Assembly: GCF_905220415.1 (NCBI RefSeq) | Contig: NC_059552.1 | Span: 2,185,001-2,249,000, forward strand | Length of the DNA stretch: 64,000 bases | Source: Colias croceus | Taxonomy: Eukaryota; Arthropoda; Insecta; Lepidoptera; Pieridae | Reading direction: 5' to 3' | Part shown: positions 1 to 9,906 of the stretch, in pieces | Layout: each line of letters begins with the position of its first letter | Position numbering within the stretch: position 1 is the first letter of the stretch | Made by a program: the position numbers and the translations under genes | The notes under the pieces: generated by a model | Told to the model about the DNA's origin: nothing | What the model saw: only the letters and a program-made list of their open reading frames with translations | Database searches by the model: none

Positions 1-2781
1 ACACCACTCAGAAGAGTTGAAAATATTTCTCAAAATGAACCACATAGATATAATGCTTATCTCCGAAACTCACTTCACATCAAAGAGCTACCTAACAATA
101 ACAGGTTATACGATATATCGCACAGACCACCCAGACAACAAGGCCCATGGTGGTTCAGCTGTTCTTATCAAATCGAAGTTAAAACACTACTTTCTGGGCT
201 CTTACTCAAAGAATTATATTCAAGCAACAAGTGTAGTAATAAGTGACTGGGTCAGCGATATTACGGTTTCAGCACTATATTTACCACCAAGATACACTGT
301 AAAAGAAGCAGAATTTAACGACTACTTTCAAACGCTTGGTCACCGTTTCATTGCGGGCGGTGATTATAATGCAAAGCACACTTTTTGGGGCTCCCGGTTG
401 ATATTACCTAGAGGGCGAGAGCTTCTCAGATGCATTCAAGCCAAGAATCTCGAAGTTGTGTCTACTGGACAACCCACCTATTGGCCATCTGACAAAAATA
501 AAATTCCGGATCTTATAGACTTCTGCATCACCAAAGGAATCCCCAAGAACAACATCACCTGTCAAGGTTCCCTAGATCTGTCCTCCGATCATTCCCCAAT
601 TCTAGTAAACGTTCAAACTGTCGCAGAAGCACAAATAGAAAAATGTACACTACACAATAAAAACACCAACTGGCCACTTTTTAGGGAACTTGTTGATAAA
701 GCATTCACTAATCAAATCTGTTTAAAATCAGCGGATGACATAACAAAAGCAGTGGAGTTTTTCAATAGTAGTGTACAAGATGCAGCTTGGTCGTCGACCC
801 CGCCATCGAAACCTCCAAGGACAGATAACCTTGTCCCCAGACACGTACTTCATAAGGTCGCCTTAAAAAGAAAGCTACGTAAACAGTGGCAAGAAACCAG
901 AAATCCCAATACTAAAAAGCAGCTTAATCATATCATCAGAGACTTGAAGCATACACTAGATCTAGATCGTAATGTAAAATTCAGCAATTACCTATCGGGA
1001 CTGGATTCCACCGCTTCCTCAGACTACTCCTTGTGGAAGGCCACCAGAAAACTAAAACGACCCGTCAGAATATCACCCCCCATTAGAAAAACAGATGGAA
1101 CTTGGGCCCGAACAGACCAAGAGAAGGCTAAGTGCTTCTCGAATCATCTTACGAACGTTTTCTCTCCTCACCCATATGAAGGCCCATTAGATCACCTGGA
1201 AGTTGTCAACAACCTTCTGGGCACAGATATGGATACGGAAAACCCCCCGCCCAAATTCTCAAAAAAGGAGATAAGCAATACTATAAAGTGCTCTAACCCA
1301 AAAAAATCACCTGGTTACGATCTTATCACCAATCGTTTATTAAAAGAGCTGCCTGAATCGGGAATGATCTACCTAACGTCTCTTTTCAATGCCATAACGA
1401 GGCTACGATTCTTCCCTGATCAATGGAAGGTTGGGATGATTATTATGTTGCTTAAGCCAAACAAAAAACCTGAAGAGGCGAAGTCATATAGGCCCATAAG
1501 CCTACTACCGATCGTTTCTAAAATATATGAGTCACTTCTACTGACACGCCTGCTACCGATACTCGCGGAAAATAAATTAATACCAGATCACCAGTTCGGG
1601 TTCCGCAGCAAACATGCCACTGTTGATCAGGTACATAGGCTCACGAAAAAAATTATGGAGTCCTTGGAAACAAAAACATACTGCTCTGGTGCTTTCTTGG
1701 ACATATCCCAGGCATTTGACCGTGTATGGCACGATGGCCTACTCTATAAAGCTAAATACTCACTACCAAGTTACCTGTATGAACTTATAAAATCATTCCT
1801 GGAAAGAAGACACTTCATTGTCCGGGAAGGAGAAGCGTTGTCCGAGCTGTGTCCTATAAAGGCGGGAGTCCCTCAGGGCAGCGTGTTGGGACCTGTACTA
1901 TACCTGCTCTTTACTGCCGATATACCGACACCCACAACAGTCATCACAGGTACATTTGCCGACGATACCGCTATCTTAGCAACGCATAGTGACCCAGTAA
2001 TAGCCTCAGAGATACTTCAAAAGGCACTTAATGAAATCTCCCAATGGCTCAAGAAATGGCGTATGAAGGCAAATGAAACAAAATCTGTAAACGTCACGTT
2101 CACTTTGAGAAGAGGCTTATGTCCCGCAGTAAAATTAAATGGCATTGAAATTCCTCAAGCTGACCATGTGAAATACCTCGGAATTCACCTTGACAAGAGA
2201 TTAACCTGGCAAAAACACATCTTCACTAAAAGAAAACAACTTGGGCTACAGGCTAGAAAACTGCACTGGCTCATCGGTGAAAAGTCCCAACTGTCCCTTG
2301 AGAACAAAATATTAGTATATAAGGCTATCCTAAAACCCATATGGACATACGGGATCCAACTTTGGGGAACCGCGGCCAATTCCAATATTGAGATATTACA
2401 AAGATTTCAAAACAAGATGCTAAGAATAATGACAAACTCTCCGTGGTACATACCCAACGAGCTCCTCCACCATGACCTAAAAATCCCTACTGTGAAACAA
2501 GAGATCCAACGATACGCAAAGTCATATAAAGACCGCTTAGCGCACCACCCTAATATTCTCGCCCAGACCCTTATGGGCGAAGATCATCAAGCACGACGAC
2601 TGAAACGAAAAATACCTCAAGATTTAGTCCGCACACAGTGACCACACTGTTATAATGAGGATGTGACAAAGGTCACATACCGTGCATGCCAATAATGATA
2701 TGTCCAACATGCCGCTTATTGTCCCAAGCATGATGGAGACAGATCGCAGCAAAAAAAGATTTAAAAAAAAAAAAAAAAAAA
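1..2781 (+). mobile_element. Jockey-type non-LTR retrotransposon, 3' part (cut by window edge)
   Basis: This is the 3' portion of a LINE of the jockey clade. It contains an open endonuclease/reverse transcriptase frame, a short 3' untranslated region (2642-2762) and an A tail (18-19 A's at about 2763-2781). ORF1 and the first few residues of ORF2 lie left of the window, so the 5' end and target duplication cannot be read. The element sits in opposite orientation in an intron of the minus-strand Fem1 gene. It is a different subfamily from the jockey-type element at 58994-63373: the proteins align along their whole length but differ at many positions, and the 3' untranslated regions look unrelated. 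Confidence 0.9.
2..2641 (+). CDS. ORF2 protein of jockey-type LINE: endonuclease + reverse transcriptase (5'-partial)
   Basis: The frame is open from base 2 to the TGA at 2639-2641. The TTG at 17 is not a real start, because the frame continues upstream and the WN-x-NGL segment of the endonuclease is off the window. The apurinic-type endonuclease comes first: SETHFTS (catalytic Glu), GGDYNAKHTFWGSR, and SSDHSPILV near its end. The reverse transcriptase follows, with SYRPISLLPIVSK, DHQFGFRSKHAT, AFLDISQAFDRVWHDG, AGVPQGSVLGPVLY and the catalytic FADD box (TFADDTAIL). The C-terminal part is the usual jockey tail, without an RNase H domain that I can see. The protein nicks target DNA and copies its own RNA there (target-primed reverse transcription). 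No stop or frameshift interrupts it, so this copy is young or recently active. Confidence 0.93.
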   Translation, partial: HHSEELKIFLKMNHIDIMLISETHFTSKSYLTITGYTIYRTDHPDNKAHGGSAVLIKSKLKHYFLGSYSKNYIQATSVVISDWVSDITVSALYLPPRYTVKEAEFNDYFQTLGHRFIAGGDYNAKHTFWGSRLILPRGRELLRCIQAKNLEVVSTGQPTYWPSDKNKIPDLIDFCITKGIPKNNITCQGSLDLSSDHSPILVNVQTVAEAQIEKCTLHNKNTNWPLFRELVDKAFTNQICLKSADDITKAVEFFNSSVQDAAWSSTPPSKPPRTDNLVPRHVLHKVALKRKLRKQWQETRNPNTKKQLNHIIRDLKHTLDLDRNVKFSNYLSGLDSTASSDYSLWKATRKLKRPVRISPPIRKTDGTWARTDQEKAKCFSNHLTNVFSPHPYEGPLDHLEVVNNLLGTDMDTENPPPKFSKKEISNTIKCSNPKKSPGYDLITNRLLKELPESGMIYLTSLFNAITRLRFFPDQWKVGMIIMLLKPNKKPEEAKSYRPISLLPIVSKIYESLLLTRLLPILAENKLIPDHQFGFRSKHATVDQVHRLTKKIMESLETKTYCSGAFLDISQAFDRVWHDGLLYKAKYSLPSYLYELIKSFLERRHFIVREGEALSELCPIKAGVPQGSVLGPVLYLLFTADIPTPTTVITGTFADDTAILATHSDPVIASEILQKALNEISQWLKKWRMKANETKSVNVTFTLRRGLCPAVKLNGIEIPQADHVKYLGIHLDKRLTWQKHIFTKRKQLGLQARKLHWLIGEKSQLSLENKILVYKAILKPIWTYGIQLWGTAANSNIEILQRFQNKMLRIMTNSPWYIPNELLHHDLKIPTVKQEIQRYAKSYKDRLAHHPNILAQTLMGEDHQARRLKRKIPQDLVRTQ

Positions 2782-2861
2782 TCCCCGCCAGCAGCTCGGC
2801 GTGCGGCAGTCCGTCTGCACGTGCAGTGCTGCGAGCTTCCCAACAAGGTGCCCCAACGTAC
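2782..2861. other. Start of Fem1 intron between the exon 4 donor and the LINE A tail
   Basis: This 80-bp GC-rich stretch lies between the retrotransposon A tail and the Fem1 exon ending at 2862. Read on the minus strand it begins GTACGTTGGG, a strong donor. The frame stays open through it, but the translated residues do not resemble FEM1 proteins, so it is read as intron. Confidence 0.6.
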
Positions 2862-3054
2862 CTGTCGTCCATAGCGCGCTTCCACAGCGCCAGCGCGCCC
2901 ACCATGTCGCGCCGCTTGTCCACGTACGTGGCGCCCAGCAGCTCGAGCGCGTCGATGCGCTGCTGCCGCGTCACCAGACCCGTCTCGCCGTTGATCAGGT
3001 GCTCTACGATGTGCGTGTGTCCGGTTACTGATGCGGCTAAGAGGGGAGTCATGC
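2862..3054 (-). other. Fem1: Fem1 exon, last ankyrin repeat and start of the next domain
   Basis: The acceptor is CTGTTTCAG before GCATGACTCC; the donor is GACGACAG followed by GTACGT. It encodes MTPLLAASVTGHTHIVEHL and RIDALELLGATYVDKRRDM, then ALWKRAMDD. It leaves two bases (AG) that fit the Arg codon of the AM-x-x-R segment in FEM1C. Confidence 0.92.
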
Positions 3055-5863
3055 CTGAAACAGATTGTTGTAATATCACAATGAGAAAAGATAATGAAAT
3101 TAGAGTACAAATTAGTTGGATCGAGGAAGGAGATAAACTCTTACCATACGAATCCACGTCCATAGTGGCCCCGTGTCCCAACAGCATTTTGAGTATGTGT
3201 AGCGAGCCGCTCTCCGCGCAATCGTGCAATGCCGTATTTCCCTTTACACTCTTTCTGTTAACATCTGCGTTTAGTGACAGCAGGTATTTTGCGATCCTAA
3301 TGTGGCCCTTGTAGCATGCGATCATGAGGCACGTGTGCCCGTGCCGATTCGCTATTTCTATGTCTGGAAATTGATACGGGAAACTTTGAATTATTAATTT
3401 TTTTATGAAATTTTTTGGAAGCATGAATTACGAGAACTTTTTTTTAATGATAGGTACTGGAATATTTACGTGGGTTATTGATTATTTCGTTGCTTGTTTC
3501 AAGCAATTAATAATATATACATAAAAGAAAATGAGGAAAAGATAATGGCTGGAATATGATAATTAATAGTCGAAAAAGATTTAATAATTGTCAATAAAAT
3601 TGAATTATGTATCTTGTTCATTCAATATAAATTGTAACGAATGTTTAAATTTTAAAGTGTAGGTATTCATCAGATCTAATACACCAGCCCACAAAGCAAT
3701 CATCCATTCCACTCACCGGCCCCATTCTCGACTAGGAACTTGACAATATCGTAATGCCCGTCAAAGCAGGCGGCCCGCAGCGGCGTGCTGTGCGTGCGCG
3801 TCGTCGAGTTGACGTTCGCGCCCGCGCGGACTAGCAACCGCACGAGGGGTAAGTGGCCCGCCGCCGCCGCGCACCACAGCGGCGGCGCACCTTCGATCGT
3901 TTCTCCGTCGAATGTTACTGGAATTATGAGGGATACATAATATGATTGATACAAGGCAAAATAAATTAGGAAGAATACGATAGAGGCAAAATATAGAAAA
4001 TAATATGTGGGCATTATCGGCTATGTATAATCTATAAAATAGTAAAAACATAAATATGATATTATTAAATTAATTATCAATTATGATCAAGCTAATTTTG
4101 ATTGAATAAATAATTGTTGATACTTGATACCAAGTACCAACAAGATTTTATAAAAAAAATTATCCATAAAATTCGATCAATTAAATTATCCAGGTTTCTA
4201 CATTCTTAACTATTTCTTGATGTTCTTATAACACAATGCATAAACCACGCGGCTGTGATTCTAGGGACCTTATTACTAATATCGACTGGATATATCTAGA
4301 GCTTACGAAAATCTTTATTTTCTCGTGAGAATATGTAACTTTACCAGTGCAGATTTCTAAAATAAGTTCAACAGATTGATATTATAAACCAGTTCATTAT
4401 GCAACCAGTTAATAAGGAAAAGATACAAACCGTTCGATGCAAATGTCACATAATATTTTGCAAGTGTAAAAATATTGTTTGTTTTTTTTCTCTTTAGGTA
4501 TGTAAAACGTTAAAGATATGTTGAAATATTTTAAGAACTATTTGTTGAGCTTAGTTGTCTTAGATGCAAATTTTGTTATCCAACCTGATAAAGCTAAAAT
4601 CTCAAATTTTTCGCTATGTTTTCTTTCAAAGTCATGTACAAGTAAAGTCATGTTTAAATTCATAGTAAAGATAATTTACTATGAATTTAAACATGACTTT
4701 ATTCGAGTACACTAAACACTTCATAGTAAAATCCTTTCCATGATAAGATACTTCAACAGATTGTTTTATCTCACGCAAATATTACCTACGTGTTGTTGTT
4801 GTTTTATTTGTTTATGAATAGTCAACTACCGGTTCAGAAAGTTGTAACGAGAACTGACAATGAACATCAACACCTTCACATAAAATATCCGCCTATTTAC
4901 AATGAGTTATGAGTTAAATAAGTAATTATTGTGTTACTTATCATATATCAAAATTATAAATTTTAAGTCTGAATTGTATTCTTAATTGTTCTGGAATACT
5001 GTACATAAGAATAATACAGTTCAACATTTGGCGGATCAACTAGACCAACATTATTATCAGCTACATATATGAAAATATTACTTAAAATTATCACACGTAA
5101 CCAATATCAATTTTATAACAGAATGCAGTAATACGTGTATTAAAACCGCAAGTTTTGCAAGTATGTAATTTTCTCTAAGGTGCTATGGAACCCGGCCAAA
5201 CTCTCGACGGAATAAGAAAGCCAGTACGGTTATACGGACACAATGAAGTGACCTTACCGCTATATTGTTCTATTGCCAACATAAACTACAATCAGTATTG
5301 TTATCTGTTTGAGCTTATCTGTTTATCACCTTCATATATCTCGCCCATGTTTATTGTTCTGTCGATACGAATAACGGTTATATTTAACTCAGCTAGTCTA
5401 TAGCATGAAAGCAAGATTAATAACATTATAATCCTATTATTTTACTTATGAAAGTTGGTACAGATATAGGTAGTCTGGATTAGCACACAGGCTACGACAT
5501 TTTTACCCCGGGTACGAGACAGTAGCGACTAAAATTTATAAATCTAGAATGAATACTCTGCGCTGATCTAGCCTTTGGGTTTGACATTTTAAATTGAAGA
5601 CTAAAGTTATCTACTTTTGCTCTGCTAACCATTTTTATTTAAATTTATAACTACCATATTAACTACTAGGTAGTAGGTACTAGAGGTATAGTTGCTTTCT
5701 CACCTGAACCGGGCTGTTCAATATCTGCCTTGCACCTCTCGATGAGGTACTCCGCGACGTCATAGTGGCCATTGCGACACGCTATTACGAGGGGCGTGGC
5801 GCCCCCCACTTTGGCACCCACCAACATGTTCAGCTCCTCTGAGCGCCAACTGTGTAGGTACAC
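2862..5863 (-). CDS. Fem1: FEM1 homologue (FEM1A/FEM1C type), four internal exons; 5' and 3' ends missing
   Basis: Four minus-strand exons (5863-5704, 3917-3717, 3363-3145, 3054-2862) join in phases 0, 1, 1 and 1 to give about 257 codons, with every junction at GT/AG. The joined protein follows the FEM1A/FEM1C order: GGATPLVIACRNGH, TFDGETIEGAPPLWCAAAAG, STPLRAACFDGHYDIVKFLV, NRHGHTCLMIACYKGH, VNRKSVKGNTALHDCAESGS, MTPLLAASVTGHTHIVEHL, RIDALELLGATYVDKRRDM. These are about six or seven ankyrin repeats and the start of the following helical region. FEM1 proteins are substrate receptors of Cullin-2 ubiquitin ligases that read C-terminal degrons such as C-terminal arginine; the ankyrin domain binds substrate. 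The N-terminal exon (usually about 20 codons) was not found, and the C-terminal half with the VHL box lies left of the window. No lesion is seen, so the gene is probably functional. It should not be confused with the silkworm sex-determining Fem piRNA locus. Confidence 0.93.
3145..3363 (-). other. Fem1: Fem1 exon, ankyrin repeats 4-5
   Basis: The acceptor is ATTTCCAG before ACATAGAAATAG; the donor is TCGTATG followed by GTAAGAG. It encodes NRHGHTCLMIACYKGH and VNRKSVKGNTALHDCAESGS, the most conserved stretch of FEM1A/C. Confidence 0.93.
3717..3917 (-). other. Fem1: Fem1 exon, ankyrin repeats 2-3
   Basis: The acceptor is ATAATTCCAG before TAACATTCG; the donor is GGGGCCG followed by GTGAGTG. 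The split codons join to give GS-V-TFDGETIEG upstream and NGA-D-IEIANRHG downstream, exactly as in FEM1 proteins. Confidence 0.92.
3918..5703 (-). other. Fem1 intron, AT-rich, with a perfect hairpin
   Basis: This 1.8-kb intron holds no coding sequence that I recognise apart from the hairpin listed separately. A plus-strand frame at 5185-5403 begins in slightly GC-richer sequence but matches nothing known to me. Confidence 0.6.
4644..4700. repeat. Perfect 26-bp inverted repeat with a 5-nt loop
   Basis: The left arm at 4644-4669 is the exact reverse complement of the right arm at 4675-4700, with loop GATAA. Pairing continues imperfectly outward (GTACAAG against CGAGTAC). It lies inside a Fem1 intron. 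It may be a tiny palindromic transposon remnant or an RNA hairpin; the arms are too AT-rich and regular to call a microRNA. Confidence 0.85.
5704..5863 (-). other. Fem1: Fem1 exon (first one visible)
   Basis: The acceptor is CTTCTTCCAG before GTGTACC; the donor is TTCAG followed by GTGAGA. It enters in phase 0 and leaves one base (G) for the next exon. It encodes the end of the N-terminal helix region and the first ankyrin repeat (GGATPLVIACRNGHYDVAEY). Confidence 0.9.
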
Positions 5864-5885
5864 CTGGAAGAAGAATTGTTTGTGT

Positions 5886-5955
5886 TAAAACTCAACTCAA
5901 CTCAAACATTTATTTATTCAATTTGACTTCTTCTAGAAGCACTTTTGAAACATGG
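5886..5955 (-). repeat. LINE 3'-end fragment
   Basis: On the minus strand this reads as the 3' tail of a common lepidopteran LINE, with AGAAGAAGTC, GAATAAATAAATGTTTGAG and a (TTGAG)n-type end. Two other copies in the same orientation lie at 23996-24147 and 42284-42365. Here it begins only about 25 bp upstream of a Fem1 exon acceptor. Confidence 0.6.
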
Positions 5956-6296
5956 AGTTTTACCAATTTAAAAATTATGTAGGTATATAAAGATCGATAT
6001 TTTATATGAACCAATTGAAAGAAAGGAAGAAAAAATTAATAACTGTTCGTTTGTCTCGCTAAAACTAGAGAATGGCTGGACCGTCTTGGTTCATATTGAA
6101 TTCAGAAACATTCGTGTAAATTTTAAATATATCTAAACAATTTAAAATAACTTTTGAGAAACAAGGCTACGCGCAGACAGAGAGCGTTCTGCGTTCCGCG
6201 TTCTGCGTTCGTCAGTTCTGCGTTCTGCGTTCTAGCGCACACAGGAGCACGTTCAAGACATTTGCGTTCTATTTCGCGACTCTCCGCACGTGAAAC

Positions 6297-7771
6297 ATGT
6301 CTCTAGAAAGCAGAGGCGGCTCGTGACAAAATTTTATGGGTGTTCACTGAAAATACCTACATGGTTTAATTAAAAAATTACTTATAAAGGAAATGCATAG
6401 GTACGTCTTTCTTTTTGGTGTGCAATAATATCTATAACTTGACACAATCTATTAACCTTCGTAAAATATGTCTGTTTTTATCGACACGGTCATTGAACTC
6501 GCGTATTGACTTTCGGTACGCGGAATCTAATGCTTTACGAATGTCTTGTCGTTCGATAGACGCCAATTGCAGTTCATTTAACAAATGGTACCTACCGAGA
6601 TTGTGAATGTTTTTTCATCTTGATTGAAAGATGAGCTAAGTCGTCAACGCCCGTTTCAGTCCAAGCACTCTCACCTCCGCCGGCCGCGCCCGCTTCAAAT
6701 AAAAGACACGGAAAACAAAATATTTTGTTGCTTTCATGTTCATCACAACCACACAACCACGGTGTTTTCACATATTATTCGGATTTAAACACACGCGTAT
6801 ATGTTTTCGTTTTTGTCGTACATTTTTGCGTAACGTCAAGTCCAGGCCGTGGCGGTCCCTTAGCTTTCAATTCAAGCCGAATTTGTAACGTTTTAACACA
6901 CTTTTTAATGAACGCCACATTATAATTGTCATACTGATAACTACAGGCTATTTCAACAGTCAACACGTATCTTATGATTTTAATAAGTAAATTCCCGAAT
7001 ATACATTCGCGCGCGTGCAAGTTGACTAGAGTGTTTGTTTATATAGTTTGAGTGGCAACCTCGCGCGCAATCGCTGTCTTGTGGCGCGCGGTAAAAACGA
7101 ACCGGCAACGTTTGCGGGAGCGGCGCTCCGAATTTTGCTATTTTTTCATAGAAAATCTTCTGTTTCACGCGCAGGACTCTGACAAAACTATCTCTTTCAC
7201 TCCTATTGGATTTCGTATTAGAAAATGTACTAAATATTTTTTAATTGGAGCGCAATCGTCAGCGCTCCGCTACGCGCGTTATATTATAGTATTATAACTA
7301 CAGGTGTATGGAATGATGGAATGATGGATATATTCATTGGTATTGCCAGTAGTTTTTTACGATTACGATTGATTTTAAATAGTAATAATTAATATTAATA
7401 ATGAAATTAAGGAGTATGATTTTATTATAATTATTTATGGGAGTTCACTGCACCAGCGCTCCTTAGGGCGAGCCGCCTCTGCTAGAAAGTTCATCTTCCG
7501 AAGATGAAGCCTTGCTTTTGTGGAGTCTAGAGGAGTCAAAAAAAGTAGAAAATGTTGGGTACACCCTATCAACACGACACGAGATGATATGGGAGAATTT
7601 AGTATTCTTATCCCTGAGCTGCTTCAAGATAAAGAGAGATTTTATATTTATTTTCGAATGTCAATAAATAGCTTCAATGAGTTACATGACTATGTAAAAT
7701 CTGAAATAGAAAAACAAGATACCAGTTGGAGAAGACGGACCAGCCATAGCGAGAACGCGAGTTCTTTGTAA
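6297..7771 (+). pseudogene. Harbinger transposase, N-terminal remnant (split by hAT insertion, 3' deleted)
   Basis: The start codon is at 6297. Four codons later the frame is interrupted by the hAT element and resumes in frame at the duplicated CTAGAAAG (7482-7489). The remaining frame runs to 7771. Its residues CWVHPINTTRDDMGEFSIL, then ERFYIYFRMSINSFNELHDY and DTSWRR, are the characteristic N-terminal signature of PIF/Harbinger (DDE_Tnp_4) transposases. The catalytic DDE region is absent: about 97 codons survive of a usual 350-400. Confidence 0.82.
6311..7481. mobile_element. Non-autonomous hAT-type transposon, 1171 bp
   Basis: The terminal inverted repeats are CAGAGGCGGCTCG at both ends. 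A perfect 8-bp target duplication CTAGAAAG lies at 6303-6310 and 7482-7489. CAGRG ends and 8-bp duplications define the hAT superfamily. A subterminal direct repeat, TTATGGGTGTTCACTG on the left and TTATGGGAGTTCACTG on the right, may be a transposase-binding site. Frames inside (such as 6775-7020 minus) do not resemble a hAT transposase, so it needs a helper. It splits the Harbinger transposase at codon 5 and is therefore younger than it. Confidence 0.88.
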
Positions 7772-7930
7772 TTCTGTACAGAGAACGCGAGAACGCAAGC
7801 GTTCCGAATGACCGCCGCGGTCTAACTGCGTTCTGTGTGCGCCGGCGCTATAGATCCTTCACATTACAGAGAACGCGGAACGCAGAACGCAGAACGCGGA
7901 ACGCAGAACGCTCTCTGTCTGCGCGTACCC

Positions 7931-9748
7931 TAAATAGATGTAACGAAGTTCAACACGTCATCTGGTTTTGTAAAAAATTAAAGATAAGTTTCTCCATGAA
8001 GAAGTGTAGTCATGTATTGACTCATGTTTAGGTTTTTACCAAATGATTGACTTCTGACAACAGAAAGTTATAACCTTCTGAATTTAGACTTAATGTCTAG
8101 TTCCAAATGATAACTTCTGAGTATTGATTTGAAATCTTATTTCGTAGTAGCACTTAGTCAAAAGTTTTCGGTAAAGACGATTTTAAAGGAGATATCCAAA
8201 ACAACATAACAGATAAATATAGAGATCGTAAATCCTATATGGTATTTTTATTTCATAAGCTTTATAAATGTAAAGATAAAATCAATTTATTAAAAGAAAA
8301 TGTGTATTGGACACACACAATCGTAAATCTCGGCTTGACCTAAAAAATCAGGACAATCAAAATCAACGTGGGAAGCAATTCATTTCAATTTCAGTTAATG
8401 AAAAAATGGTCTGATTTCGCCTGTTTCAATTCGATTTCCCATTGAAATTAATATCAAGATTTTTATTAATAGAATCCAAGAACTAATTAGTTACAACTCA
8501 ATTATGTATTAATTCATTCCTATTTAAATACGATTCCAAAGCCATAAAATACATTTATTCATTGTACGAATATACAATATACCTAATAATATAATTGTAA
8601 CAGTACAATTGACATTGACTTAATTATAAAGTTAAATATAATTTGACATCGTAATTTTAACTATTAGAAAATCTCAATGAAATCAAAAACAACCTAACCT
8701 TAATAAATAACATCTAACCAAAACCAAATAAAAAAGAAAACAAAAGATCACAAAACAGCCATATTAAGTACACATAAAGGTTACTAGTCCAATACGTACA
8801 TAATCAAATATTAGCATTGACACACTTTAACCTGACTCGGCAGAATGGATACCAAAACAAGTCAAATCATTATCTAATAGTAAACAAAATCATCAAAAGA
8901 GAAATCGGTGACCGGCCGAGCGCCCGCGCGGGTTTCTCGGCGATCGATGGCGCAACGCCTTGCAACATGCACTAGCTATCAGTTGGACGTGGACGGACCT
9001 TCTAACAAAATTCACTTTATCCTAATACTATTATAAACGACAAAGTTTGCAAGAATGTTTGTTAGTTTTTCATTTAAATTTCTTACTGAGATTAGATGGA
9101 TAGATAGTAGATTCAGCTCAGTCATAAGCTTTTATGAAGAATAGGGAGGCGCTTGACCCTTGAAATGGAGCGTGCTTCCCTAAAAGGTACCTGTTCACTC
9201 TCGATATCCCCCATATATTGTAAATCTACATTTTACCTAGTTACCTTGCGATGATTCATATTAATGAATCAGACGTGCTTATGTCGTTAAACACTGCAAT
9301 CTGTAAGCTTCGCTTTTAAAGTATTCATTGTTTAAATTTATAACACGTCATCTTGAATCTAAAAATAGCTCTTTAATTTATTGTCTTTTTATGCACTAAA
9401 TTCTTATTACCAACCATAATAATAACACCAACAGAAGTTAAAATATAAAAAAAAAACAAACTCTATATTGGAGTTAAAATTGTATTCTAATTATTTATGC
9501 ATTAAAATTTAGTTAAAAATGAAACTGCAGCTTACCAAATACGACGGTGAACAACCTGACAGACGATAAAAAATTGAATGCAAATATTATTTCACAAGAA
9601 CCGCTTCCTATGCGTAAAAATACCGTACTTCTTGATGAAGCCTTGATTATGATTAATAGAAATTATATAGTTGAATAAAATACATAATAGAATAATATAC
9701 TGAGGTAGCGTATGTAAAAGGGAACAACTGCAATGATATATTACTGAA
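7931..9748. other. AT-rich non-coding stretch with a CpG-dense patch at 8908-8995
   Basis: No gene is visible. At 8908-8995 a short patch rich in CpG (GACCGGCCGAGCGCCCGCGC) stands out from its surroundings and could be a promoter or 5' untranslated exon. At 9017-9060 a diverged Helitron-like 5' end (CCTAATACTATTATAAACGA) is recognisable. Confidence 0.4.
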
Positions 9749-9906
9749 CTAGCTTTCCGTCCACAGCTTTGCCTAAAAGTTAATAAATTAAATACTAAAA
9801 CCTTCCTCTTGTCATCCTAGATCTATAAAAAAAAACGCATCAAAATCCCTTGTGTAGTTTTAAATCGCATACATAGGGACAGAGAAAGCAACTTTGTTTA
9901 ATAACA
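9749..9906 (-). mobile_element. Helitron-like repeat, CTACATAG family, diverged
   Basis: Read on the minus strand, the element ends at CTAG (9749-9752) and contains AGTTTAAATCGC-type and GGTTTTAGTATTTAATTTAT segments shared with the copies at 27946-28111 and 53016-53765. The 5' end is eroded. Confidence 0.65.

Larger units (their letters stand above)
6165..7930 (+). mobile_element. PIF/Harbinger-type transposon, internally deleted and interrupted by a hAT element
   Basis: The ends are inverted repeats of about 45 bp: GGCTACGCGCAGACAGAGAG on the left and GGGTACGCGCAGACAGAGAG on the right (read from the right end), both running into arrays of GCGTTCTGCGTTCCGC. The right flank is TAA and the left flank CAA, fitting the 3-bp TWA target of this superfamily with one change. 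Inside are the first codons of a Harbinger transposase. A hAT element occupies 6311-7481, so the Harbinger part itself is only about 0.6 kb and cannot move without a helper. Confidence 0.8.

Noticed and set aside
2682..3314. Plus-strand frame of 210 codons
   Set aside because: It runs through the LINE 3' end and then antisense to two Fem1 exons; the minus-strand reading is the conserved one.
8940..9000. Core promoter with TCAGT and GGACGT
   Set aside because: The GGACGT lies only about 5-10 bp from the TCAGT, not at the +28 position expected for a downstream promoter element.
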